In this document: piece by piece, positions 50,168 through 61,576 of the stretch
Layout: every line of letters begins with the position of its first letter
Numbering within the stretch: the stretch's first letter is position 1
Source of the DNA: Stropharia rugosoannulata
Taxonomy: Eukaryota > Basidiomycota > Agaricomycetes > Agaricales > Strophariaceae
NCBI GenBank assembly: GCA_028532985.1
Contig: JANCIK010000008.1
Span: 1,426,001 to 1,490,000, forward strand
DNA: 64,000 bases
Direction of reading: 5' to 3'
Position numbers and translations under genes: made by a program
Notes under the pieces: generated by a model
What the model saw: the letters and a program-made list of their open reading frames with translations, nothing else
What the model was told of the DNA's origin: nothing
The model's database searches: none

Positions 50168-51297
50168 TCAGTCAACCGCATACAGCTCAAATTCCCAGGG
50201 GACCTTTTGGCTGGGGTCTCCATCGCCAAACCAAATCCTGCGAAGGCGACAGTTGGCGTACACGCGCACGTAGGACACATATGCAAATGTTCCGGCCGGG
50301 AGAGCAGTCCCCGGGACCACTGCCCGGTCTGAAGAGATGAGAGACGGGCCTGCCCTTTGGCTCGGGTTCGGCTGTGCGGGCCTGTCGGGGTCAAGCAAAT
50401 GGGGAGAGGTGAAGTATGGCAGGAGGGAGGGGAAATAAACGGTGATGGTGCTCCATGTGGTTAGGAGATGGGTGGAGTGAGAAGGGAATGAGAGGGGCAG
50501 GTGGAGAAGAGGGAGACCGTCTCGTCTAACCCGCAGCCTGGGCTTTTTCTGCAGAGCAAAGGTCAGTTGAACACGAATCGCAAAGTAATGAAGACAAAAT
50601 ACAGGGAGCCCCGACCAGAAGGCACCGGTGTCGAGAAAGAAGGGCGCGTTGTGTTATTAGTCACGACACATGTCAGGTTATCATCGCGCTCTCATATCGG
50701 CGGTTCGCTTCGACGGTGGAAGTCCACGAATCGCGCCGATTGTGATTGTTGCAATCTCGCTGAACGTAGCAGCAGGGCGCAGAGGATCGAAATCAAAATT
50801 ATTACCTGAAAGACAGAAAAGCGTATTATCCCCTCTCGGCCGACGTGATCCACAATGCCCACTTCGAAAGACCATTCCTTGCCCAGGTTGCGGACCTGGA
50901 GGTGCATCCTCGGGAGCTTGATCCCCAGTACAGTGGATCCTGCAGAAGCCCCGGTGCCCGCGCTGCTGCTGCTGCGCGTGATGGGTGGGCACTGGATGTA
51001 TGTGCTCGGCAGTGTGGGCGACTGGATATGTAGCACTGTCTGATCCAATTCACGTCCTCGGGTATGAGAATCTCTGTCATCCCTCCTATCACGCTCGGGA
51101 AGACGAAGAAGTGTCTTCGGCGCGCTTGGAGTGGGGCCCGAGAGACGGTCATGCAGAAAGTGGACAAATGAATCTGAGGGTAGACTTGTGTCTATGCATA
51201 CGCTGAATAATGACAGTGGATCCGAGCCCGTCGACGAGAACAACGAGATGATAGAGGGTTGTATAGCCGCTGGAAACAAGGGACTTTGCGAGCTCAT
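50168..51297 (-). CDS. CFA20-domain (CFAP20/Bug22-like) protein
   Basis: Two exons, 50806-51297 and 50168-50548 (minus), give 290 residues, joined by a 257 nt GT-AG intron. The protein follows CFAP20/Bug22 in order and spacing: IISLFSSTGSDPLSLF near the N-terminus, TVLHIQSPTLPSTYIQCP, then TVLGIKLPRMHLQVRNLGKE, WSFEVGIVDHVG, and a run matching the C-terminal part (FAYVSYVRVYANCRLRRIWF, then PWEFELYAVD). CFAP20 is a small, very conserved protein (about 190 residues) of cilia and centrioles. It is also found in organisms without cilia and tied to microtubule or post-translational modification roles. Here two insertions add about 100 residues: a basic stretch before the IKLP block and a Pro/Ser-rich loop (DPDRPAQPNPSQRAG). 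The identification rests on my recall of the family, so it is likely but unproven. It is convergent with Sec24. Confidence 0.75.
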
Positions 51298-52278
51298 AGC
51301 AAATTTATTATCCTCTCTGTTTTAGCTACTATCCCAAGGCAGATTATTCCGCAGTTGTTTTCAAATTGTTTCGGAGTTGTTGAAGAAAACAAGAGAGCAA
51401 CAAGAAGAGAGTTACGATAAAGCTTAAAAGAGCTTAAAACCAAGGCAGCCGAACTACTGCCGAGGGCTTGTACATCAGGATCCAGACAAATAACGGCACA
51501 GACTTGCCGGTAGATGCCGGGAAGCCGAAGCGTCGAGTAAATTCTTGGGCGCAACTTTGCGTTACAGAGATGGTACTACTTACTTTGCTACAATAATGAA
51601 CACCCGAAAAATTCTCTGGGATGTCCAGGGTCCCGCTGCCGACGTCGCATCAGATTTCCATGCGACTCCTTTAATCTCGGACTCCCATCCTCTTCCGAAG
51701 CTCTCTTTGACGCTCCTCGAGGTCTTTCAGTGCCTTGATACTCGCTGAGAATTTCATTAATTTACAGGCTCGGTCAAGCATGATCCGTCTTCTTCCATAC
51801 TACATTGCATAGTACACAAGTCTCTGTATGAGTAACACGCAATATGCGTGCAACGAAATGTAATAGCGACTCCCACATATGAGACAGGCACTTGTCGACA
51901 TCATCAGTGGGCGTTGACCAACTGCCACAGGTCAGGCCTTCTCAACCGTAATAATTGCTGTAGGAAAGGGTAAAATGAGGCTGAGGTCGGCTTATATACT
52001 TATTAACTTACAAAAGTGCAGGCTATCATAGAAATAACAACTTCCTCCCTGCGCATTGGCTCGTGGTCCGCACTGGGCCGATACACGGTCAACGACGCCA
52101 GCCCCTGATCAAAGAATATGGTCAGGATGCTAGAACGTACTATATGGAGAGAATGTAAAGGTAAACTGACAGTGCCCTTGATCAAAGCAGTAGCTTATAC
52201 GCTGGTCGGCGTGATTCAGTCGGTTGTATTGTGTCACCTGGCATGTGTCATATTGCCAAATAATGTATTGACGGGCGT
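51298..52278. other. Intergenic, about 1 kb
   Basis: Region between the start of the CFA20-domain gene and the stop of the secreted protein, both on the minus strand. It contains GTTG-rich sequence near 51350-51400. A plus-strand ORF of 67 codons (51545-51748) is not convincing. Confidence 0.5.
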
Positions 52279-52860
52279 CTATAGTGAAGCGGCCTGCGTC
52301 GCGGTAGTAGCTAGTAACCTTTGAGTGAATGTATGCCCAGGAAATGTGGAAGTGGACCTAGCAAGGGTTTTACAATCTAGAAAGAGGCTCATCAAAATTC
52401 ACAACACCAAGCACGCAAATAAAGTTACCCACCCGTAATATTAGGACCGTTATCCCTATCGATACAAACAAGGTTTTCAGAAGCAGTCCCTGACCCTTGA
52501 AGATCTGATACATACGCAGGGTTATTGCAATAGATAGTACAATCGGCACTGCACAAGTCAAAATCTTTCAAAGGATAGAGTTTGGAAATGGTAAGAGAGC
52601 CAGCTTGAGAAGTGTTCGTCGCACTGCAGGTCCACTTGCTGGCCTCCTTCCCCATGTAGATCCCACTGCGCTCAAGGACTGCTCGCGACCCGTCTTTACA
52701 TGTAGGCACTGTCGGGCCACTGGTCAACTGCTGCTCCACATGACATGTCCACGGGGAGAGACGTACCACGGAGCTCAGCTGCCGACCCGGTGTGGAACAA
52801 GAGGACAAAAGACACACTGTACAAAGCGGCGGAGACGAAGATAGATCCAAGGGGCGCCAT
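52279..52860 (-). CDS. Small secreted Cys-containing protein, unknown function
   Basis: The model is three exons, 52767-52860, 52433-52708 and 52279-52376 (minus), giving 155 residues. The start codon is followed by a clear signal peptide: MAPLGSIFVSAALYSVSFVL, continuing LFHTGSAAELR, with likely cleavage near SAA. The rest is a short extracellular domain with seven Cys in motifs CKDGS, WTCSATN, LCSADCTIYC, LVCIDRD and DCKTLA. It resembles many fungal small secreted proteins (two domains of about 60 residues with NITDC-like ends). The intron positions were chosen for frame continuity. The second donor is ambiguous, because GTGGGT at 52432 or GTAACT at 52428 are both possible, and only the first keeps a complete frame with the last exon. 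No function can be named. Confidence 0.55.
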
Positions 52861-55800
52861 GCTGTCTGTACTACGAATGAACTGAGCCGGGCGGTACGAC
52901 AGCAGACAGAAAGATGTGGGCTGCGATAAGAGGGGACACACGGCTCCCACAGGTTATTTTCATCGATCCCCTGCAAAAACGGGCGGCTGAGCTCAATGTA
53001 ACCATACTAGACTGGGTGGAGTCCATGCATCATCGCCGAAGCACACCTGGTCAGCTCAGGCGGCTTCTCCTTCTCGAGAATGCAACCCCTGTGCGTTCAT
53101 AGATCTGTGCTCTCGTATGGGGGTATGCGCATCACTGCGGAAGGGCGCATGCCCTCCTTGTCAGCTTCGAAGTTCGTAGGTGTTATGCAGCGACAGGCAG
53201 ACAGTCATTCGAAGATCTCGCGGGGTGGCACACCTCTGCGCAGCAAGACGTATGCGCATTCCCTCATTGGGAGTGCGAAGCGGTCGCCCATCTCGGGCTA
53301 GGTATGAATATAGGGCATATGAATACTCATGAAGCGTGGTGTCGCTCTGAAGAATACGGGGGCGTTCTTCCGATAGCACACTTCGCTTCTGATGATGATC
53401 ATGCAAAATCTAATGAGATTGGGGTAGGTCCATGGTAGATGTGACTACCCACAGATATTTCACACCAGTCTCAGGCTCACACTAGAAGCCTCAGCGCATT
53501 GTTAAGGAAGAACACGCAAGTCGCTGGGTTCGGAAGTAATATCGGAATGGACAAACAAGCCGCGGACCCACACACACAGTCAGAAAAAAAAGCACAAGGG
53601 GCGTGAGAACTGCTGAACAATATTTAGTATGCGTAGTGCCGAGTTTGCCGAAGTCAGGGTTCTTACACGAAAAGCTCTCAGCAGCTTTCCAACAGCCTTG
53701 ATTCTTTAACGTATCAACATTGCAGTCTTGTTGGGACCTATATATATATATTAAAGGAGATAAAATTAAACAAACAATATTCCCTCCTTCCAGAAAAGTA
53801 TTGTCTACTTTTGCCGCTCAGTAGTGTGATCGCTATAATTAACTTTCCTGAACTTGCGGTGATGGTCTATGATCCTTTTAAAATAGACCGCCCAGCTGAC
53901 GCGAAGGGCAGTATTTGGTCTGAATTGTGAAGTGATAAAAGGGATGGCTGCTGCACACCGGCACTGTTTGGTGCATACGGCATGCTCAGAGCCGCGGTGG
54001 AAAATCCAGAAATTGGAAAGAGTGAATAGAAATATGATCACTGAGTTAGGTGGACGAGAATGTTACCTTGGAGTTCTTGATATACTTCTTCTGCGTAAGT
54101 GCCCCTTAGATAGCTGAGAGCTCTCTATGAACCTTTCGAATTTGTCTTAGACTTTGCGCAGCAGAAGTAGTGAGTAAATACAAGCAATTCACGCTGGAAT
54201 ATGCGGATGGAAGTCACCTGGGCTTCTATTTCTGTTGCCTAGTAGCACTATCTTGTTTTGAACGTTGCGCTGATCGCCGTCTTTTGCAGGGGCGTAAAGT
54301 AGCACTGAATGATGAATGGCAAGTATAGCACCGCCTTATTTTTTCAATCAGTATCCTAAGTTTGCAGTTTGTAGTGAATACTGACCGTCGAACCACTGAG
54401 TATGCAGTGACATAGATTACAAAGCCTCCAGGATGTCAACTGCCTCACATTATAAGTTTTAAATTTGCGCATAATGCCTGACGGCGTAAAGGCAATAAAT
54501 AAATAAATAATACTTACTTGGTGACAGGCACGCAGACCACTTTGTTCTATTCAGAATATAAGAAGATCTATGACACAATGCTTTACGGCACAGATATCAC
54601 AGCTTCGTCAGTATCACAGACTGTGTTCAATTAGGCTCAACCCCACCAATGATTTTCGCCTGTTGTACAGGGTGCGGAAGGAGATGACACGTCAGAAACT
54701 CGGCACTGTAAAAGTGAACAACTATCACAGACTCACGGACAGACCACCACCCCATTTCAGTCGGATAAACTATGTCTCAATTTCTCTTCCAACGTGATTC
54801 GCGTAGAAGACATTGGCAGTGTCTTCAAGGTACAGCAAAGGGGTGGCAAAGATCTATCACAACCTGTCTTTTCTTATCCCCTCCTGCCTACTTTTAGCTT
54901 TTGTATTCCAGATCAAAAAGGAATCTGTGAACCACTTTGCAGTCTAGTGAATACCGAAAACTCGTGCACTCCCGCATTAGAAAACACGTTCAGATATATG
55001 GAAGCTAATTACCAATACAACGAAGCTTTTGACGACGCCCTGTATTCCGGCCCTGTTGTGTCCCCGAGACTATACTCTATTTATCGCGTGGACATTAAAG
55101 TCCAGCGATTGTGCTCGTACGTAGGTAGGCGGCACACCTTAATTGACATATCGTGGGACATACATGCGCGATACCTAGGCGGCTGGCGCACCGCCGACTG
55201 CGGGACTTCACCGAGTGCTTCCACTTCGCGAGTATAACTTAATTCTGCGTTCCATACCCCCCGTCGCCCTTCCACGCATTCCGGCATTCACTACGGCATT
55301 TACCCCGTACCCCAGAAACGCTTAGCTATATTAAGCCGCCAACGGGAGCTGCCGTACACTGTGCAACATATACAGACGAGTTCCCACTTCACCAACATAC
55401 GCAGGCATCAAAAATACAGTCAATCCGGAACAGAAAGATATATTATTTGTGCTTTCAGAAGCGCGGGACAAAAGTTCTGGACCTGTGTCGGTAGAGCTCA
55501 GGAGATTGTATCTTCTCCGGAAGCGAGATGCTTCTACCTTCGTGCAACAACAGGCAGACGCCGCAGCGTGGAAACCAGCGAAAGTACATAGAGAGACGGT
55601 ACGCAAAGCGGCGGAAAGCGCCACAGGCGTTATAACCATTTGTAATTTTCCGCGAGACTCGCTAGTTAAGAAATTATGCAGTATTTTGTTCGCGTAAACA
55701 TTAGCACACTGGGGGGGTCCGGCGCCTATTTGATCTTATCAATTGGCATCACTTGCAGGCACCTGATAATGTCATAGCTAGTCTGCAATAAATCTTGGTT

Positions 55801-57759
55801 GGTCGACCACTCCTAAACGCTAGCTCAAAATTCCGAGCCACAGATTACTTCTACTCGGCTTACGGATCTTCGAATTTTATTGCCACACAAAAGTGTAACA
55901 GCAATCAGATGGTTCAGAAATGCTAGAAGAGAATGTATATAATATATGACCGTTGTAATGGCTTTCCATGGGTTTCCGGCAATATTTGCATTATGCTATT
56001 AATGTCTCATAACTCCGTGGTTGAGTAAAGCCCGCCGGTCAACCATGAAAAATGAAATTATAAGTTGATTTCTCATACATCATTCATAAAATCCACTGGA
56101 TTAACTGGGCTGCAGTGACATGATTGGTATACTTTTTAATCAACTCCGCTCTTCAAATGGTAAACAGCATGCTTGAGTTCGGTGCTGTAGCATTGTCCAA
56201 CACAGTCATGTATTATAAAAGTTATCGCAAAGATGGATGTCTCTATTGTCCTGGTATATCAAGTGACAAGAATGAGTTATATAATGAGCCCTTGGTTGTA
56301 AAGTTCACCTATCGTGCAAAAATGCAGTTTTAGTGGCCATCAAGTTCCGAAATTAACATGAAAGTGGAATCAGGCTTCCACTTGCAGGTCTGCTTTTTGG
56401 AGAATGATCTTATCGATATAGTCAAAAATAAACTTGAAGGTGGTTGCTTCATATCTTATTGCTCGCGAAAATCATTGCCCATCGATATACACCGGTCAAT
56501 GTTTTACGGTATAAATTTAGATGCCGCGTGTTCACTTTACGTCCTGCTTCTGGCAGCATATGGCCACTGGCCAGTGCCGTTCAAGCAAGGCAACATTGAA
56601 GTAATAAAGCATAACGAAGAAGTAAAGTTACGTTCTTCAACGTTAGATGGCAGGGAACTACGCAAAAGGCTGCAATATCACAATGGGCGCTTCGCATTCC
56701 ACTTGGAGAGGGTTCTTCCAACCTGTTGGATAAGGTATATGCCCTGCTGGGTGGGAGTGAGCAGGCAGTCTGCGGAAATAGTGTCCAGCCGGTGATCAGC
56801 GTTAAGAAGGCGCTGTTGTTCATGCTTTTTAATGCAAACAGTGTTGTCGTCGGCGCCATTGCGAATCAGATCAGGATTTCGTTGCAAGTGAGTAGAAGGA
56901 GATCAATGCCGATAAAAAAGGGCTCAGATTTCTAGTATCTTCGTGCCTCGAAGCTTGATCAAGGTCGGCTGAGCTGCAATATCAGAACAAGCAGTTTCGT
57001 ATAAACGCGGAAACGAGTTTTAATGTACGCCTCATGTATTTGTGTAGGTTTTTTTCTCTCTCGAAGTGAAACAAACAAACAGCTGGAAGAAACACACATT
57101 GTCTGTGAAGAAAATTCAACTTGGGAGGCGGGAAAAATCACGTAAAATCGACGCACCCCACAACTTTGAATTCGGAGAACAGAAAATAAATACAGACCAA
57201 TCTGGTGGACCGAGATCAGGCCTGTTAGGAATGCGATCCAGGGCCCAGGAAAGCCGTTGAGCAACACACTAAAACCTTACGGGAATCTACAGGCAAAAGA
57301 CCCAAGACGCAATGCAGTGTCGACATGTGCATGCCGGTCTGTGCCGCATGGTGCCGGAACAGGTGCGGACGCGCGGGGTCTGAATTGTGTGGCGTTGTGG
57401 ATCCCAGCCAGAAGATGTTCCTTATATGGAAGGCAAGTGCAAAACGAGGCCCCCGTGTGCAGACCGGAATCCTAGAAAGTCAGCTTGGGATTTTTGGTCC
57501 TCAATCTAATCCATTAAATAAAGTCAGCATGCAATCTTAGATCTGCTAACGATGATGATGATCCTCGGTGAGGGCCCAACGCGTCGACCTGTCTGCCATC
57601 GCAGCCCACCCGTCGATTCATCCATTGCTGGCCCGTTTGCTCATTCCAACTCAACCCAATCCTAATGGTCTTCTCTTAAGACCGTCCCCCTCCATTCTTG
57701 CTAGCTGATATCCTTTCCTGATTTCCATTCCGAGTTTCTGCCAACGCTGCTTGCCATCC
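52861..57759. other. Gene-poor region, 4.9 kb
   Basis: The largest stretch without a recognised gene. It is AT-rich with a TA run at 53740-53751 and an AAAT tetranucleotide run at about 54493-54511. ORFs of 100-150 codons exist (54794-55237, 56358-56795 on +; 56581-56859 on -) but they lack a shared motif, splice partners or typical codon use, and none can be called. No terminal repeats or transposase motif were recognised. It may contain degenerate mobile DNA, long UTRs or a non-coding RNA. Confidence 0.5.
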
Positions 57760-59889
57760 ATGTCTCACCTAGCAGACTCTCTTTCCACCGAACGCGTCTT
57801 TTACACCACGGCGTACTACCACCAAGATGCCTGGCCACATTTCTTCGACCGTTCTGTAGACCCGATCCCCCAGTCCTCGGCGTATACCCTCCCTGCGAAT
57901 GCATCGTCCTTCGCTGTTGATGGGAATTGGGACAACGCCTCGAGTTCTTCCACTATAAGTTCGGCCAGCGAAGGAGCAAATAATGCCACTTTCCCAACTC
58001 GCCAATCGCACAGCCAAGTCTACACTCATTTGCCGACTCCATACTCATCACAGAGTCACCTACAACAAGCAGAAACGATTGAAACCCCATCCTACCCGTC
58101 GTTGTACAGCTTTGAAGACGATCGGAATAGATCACCGTCGCCAATTTCTGAGTACACGGTATGGGACAGCCCAAAATCGTCCGTTGATCACCAGGAGCAA
58201 GAGACGGAAAGTCGTCCACCTCATATTCATACCGAGGACTTCAACCATTCTAGAAATATCGACCCGGGCCAGTCCCAACCAGCTGTCAAAGTTGAGGACC
58301 ACGACGACTGCTTCATCATGGAGCTTACCAGTGCAGATATGTTCACAACGGCAGGGAAAATGGGCGGAGGCATGCGTACTCGCGGTGGTGGCGCGTCAGC
58401 AACTCATTTGAGCAGCTTATCCATAAGTCAGTCACTGGCACCCCCGACAGAGGTACCATTGAGGGCAACACAGGCAAGCGACGAGATGCGGGCAAGAATG
58501 GGGGTGTTTCGGCTTAACCCGTTCACGATGCACAGTTTGAGCGTCAATGCTGACGATGCGGCGATTCAGGACGATGTAGAATGGGAAGCTACTCAGCCGC
58601 CATGGTGTGGGGGAGAGCCACATGCGCTAGACGAAGAACCTCTGTTGTACGAGTTCCAGCTAGACCTGTTTGATGCAGCGAATGACGTCCAGGAAGCAAG
58701 GAGAGATGGAAGGGGAACTGCAGACCAGACGTCTTCTTCGAGATCGAATGCGCGCTCTCCTGATACAATGGGGGACGTAGCATCCAACAATGGAGGAAGC
58801 CATCTGCATAGGTTTTCTCCGGATTTCGAACTGCATCCAATGGACGAAGATACCTCAGTCGTTACATCCCATAAGGATTCTTCACCGTGCAGCCAGAATC
58901 AAGCACAGGACCACCACCAGCAGGACCGAGACCATGTTTGTCCAACAGGCGAGACCGATTATGCCAATCACTCCGAGCTCGAGTCAAGCAGCACGACAAC
59001 ACATTCTGCGCATACATTTATCGGAAGCCCTCGCACTGTTGTGGCGTCCTTTGCTCAGCAGCAGCAGCAGCAGCAGCAGCGCTGTTCATCATCCCTTCGA
59101 TCTTCAATGTGGGATGCCGTCAATGAGCAATACAGTCCATCCGTTGAAGCAAGCTTTCCAGTTAGACCCTTGCCTATGGGATCAAAGACTTCCATTCATA
59201 TGGAGTGTGAAACCAAGAGGCTATCTGGAATGCACGTCGGTGAGTGTTGCTGGACAGCGTACACATTATAGTGCTCAGCTATATACAGCTTCACCACGAC
59301 CGTATATGCATCGAAGTTTCCAATATCAACATACGAACGAGTCCCCGGCGCAAGGTCCATATGGTGTACCGAAATTGCACTCTAGCAGGTTTCCGCTCCT
59401 GAGCCAGCCGCCGCAGCATGCGGTATATGCTATTCAGCAACCATCATACCTTTCCACTGAGCCCAGCTATCGCCAACCATCCTACCATGAAAACGGTCTA
59501 ACGCAGTCCAAAGCGATGGCAAGTCCAAGAAGATCCGTAACACAAAATACAGATATTTTATCTGCCTATATGCGTAGTGTAAGAGGTCCTCGAAGTCGGG
59601 ATGATGATTTGAGGCAAGAGGATGGCATATACGACCATCATATCGGGAATCAGAGCGAGCTTGAGGCTAAAGAGTACTCGTCTTCGTTAGAGGTACGATA
59701 TCTTTAGTTTGTCTTCGTTTCTGCGGAGCTCATCTTGTTTGCTCTTGATAGCAGGTCTCTCAGTCGACACCAACGGCAATGATTGCGCATTACATGTCTC
59801 ATATAGACGGTGCAGTATCGGGGAATAGGAGGTGGTCGCTGCCGGAGACGACGACAGGTCATAGTCAAAGTGGACATTTTCTCAGTTAG
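57760..59889 (+). CDS. Poly-Q, Ser/His-rich disordered protein, unknown function
   Basis: Three exons, 57760-59239, 59289-59692 and 59755-59889, encode 672 residues. The frame opens at an in-frame TTG three codons before the ATG used here. Composition is disordered: many Ser, His, Gln, Asp and Pro, an eight-residue Gln run, and a Gly/Arg patch (GGGMRTRGGG). Segments that look more conserved are VEDHDDCFIMELTSADMF, DEMRARMGVFRLNPFTMH and LDEEPLLYEFQLDLFD, which could be short binding motifs. The first intron is 49 nt and the second 62 nt (59693-59754); both keep the frame. The reading frame across the first splice is supported by the following Tyr/Gln/Pro-rich text (PYMHRSFQYQHTN). A transcription-related role would fit the composition, but no DNA-binding domain is present. 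Confidence 0.72.
59056..59079 (+). repeat. (CAG)8 trinucleotide tract
   Basis: Eight uninterrupted CAG codons encode the Gln run of the disordered protein. Pure repeats like this are prone to length variation between strains. Confidence 0.9.
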
Positions 59890-61576
59890 AGTGGGGACAA
59901 GATGCTCCCGAGATGACCCGAGATGGTAGAGGTCATGGACGTCGCGTCGGCAATGTGAGTTTGTCGGACATTTGTTTTGGTTTGTATTGGACGGTGTAAC
60001 TGATCGGCCCCTGCTCCTCCATCAATTTGCAAGTCAAACAATTGTATACAGAATTATCCAGGCGTGATGCGTTCTTTTGCTAGCTTCCTCCCATAAAATT
60101 CATTTATAACGAGATATTCGCGTATACATATATATCAGATGCATAAAAAAGCCGCTAGAATTTCAGCTTATGTTTTCTATTCTTTGTCTTCTTTTTGCCG
60201 TAATTATCCATACACTACATAGTACATTTTCATTTTTTCCGTTTAATAGATCTGCACATTATCAGATCAACTTTCTACCGAGCCATGCTGGCTTCAGAGC
60301 ACCCTAAACCATAGGCTCAATACGACTAATATTGTCGCGAGCGACATATAGGTTTTAGGTGGTGGCAACAACTTTGTCATGTGAAAACTTCATATCAGTT
60401 GTGCATCGAACTACTCACATTACAAGATTTCTCTTTACGAATTTCATATAAGCAGACTCTAACGGCAACCACTATACTCGATGATCGATTTGTGCTACAT
60501 GTAGCACGAATGTCATAAAAGATGTTCTCTGCAGCGACTACTGGTTCGTCTTAAGCAAATTACGCAGGATCTGACTCTTTCGCCGACGAGGTATAAACAT
60601 GTTTGGAGAGCAACGTGAAGCTGCGATCATTAAAACTTTATACAAAGCCTCTTTAAAATGAAAAGAAGGGAGTAAATGGCTTCTTCCTCCTCGTGAGCCA
60701 TTAGTTCGACTGCCACGTACATGATCATGTTGCACGAGTTTTTTCATTGTTCGCAATCGGATTTGCATGCAGCACGTTAAGCACGCAGCACAATCGTGTT
60801 CATGATGAAACCTTCGTGGTACAATGTACATATTATAATAGCGCCACGCAAATCGGCCTGAACCTCACTTGCATGATGGTACATATGCGCAGTGCAATGG
60901 AAAGAATGGCGTAATCGCGGCTGGTCGATGCCAGCAGTAAGTGACAAAACTGAGACTGGAACGATGGACTGTAGGGCCATTTAATATATTGAACATACAT
61001 ATATCTATTTGCAGATACTTACCCAGAGTATGCCGCAAGTATAGTATACCGACTTCTCAACAGAAAATCAAGCGAGTGGGAAGGCTTGCCCGTCGGACCC
61101 GGTTGAAATAAGTAGGTCACGTTCTTGACATGAAAGAATCATCTTATTTGTGCAACATTCACTGCGGTTTACGGCATGCATGTAAAGGACGGGTTTAACT
61201 TCTCAGACCACATATTGAAAGCACGATCTTCTGTTAGCCGTCTAGAAAATGAAGGCATGTTGCATACTCTTCACCGTTTCTTGGACGTTCTGTGATGTGA
61301 ATGAGCAAAGGTTCAGTACTCAGTGCGTCACCGTCTGCATATGTGCATGATGGAGCTCCGAGTGGATAGTCATTTGAATGATCCTTATCTCTGCAGTACG
61401 GCAATCAGACAGATAAACCAGTATATATCGATCACATTGCTCATTTGCGGGAAAGTAGGGGGGAGTGCACTCACGAGATTCTATCCTCCGCTGCCGTCGT
61501 TGTTGAAATGTTTATAAAGGATTACCACAATGTCTAATATCTCTCCTCCCTTCTTCTCACTCTCTTACTAGTCGCA
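59890..61576. other. Intergenic, about 1.7 kb
   Basis: AT-rich region between the poly-Q gene and the MFS transporter, both on the plus strand. Minus-strand ORFs at 60538-60831 and 60777-60980 have no domain or splice partners. The end of the region is the transporter promoter. Confidence 0.5.
61513..61520 (+). promoter_or_regulatory. TATA-box-like element of the MFS transporter
   Basis: TATAAAGG, about 64 nt upstream of the ATG at 61577, followed by a pyrimidine-rich leader (CTCCTCCC...CTCTC). Inferred from sequence only. Confidence 0.5.

Noticed and set aside
56358..56795. 145-codon plus-strand ORF in the gene-poor region.
   Set aside because: Codon use and composition are not gene-like. 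There is no homology signal, signal peptide or repeat. Left as unexplained sequence.
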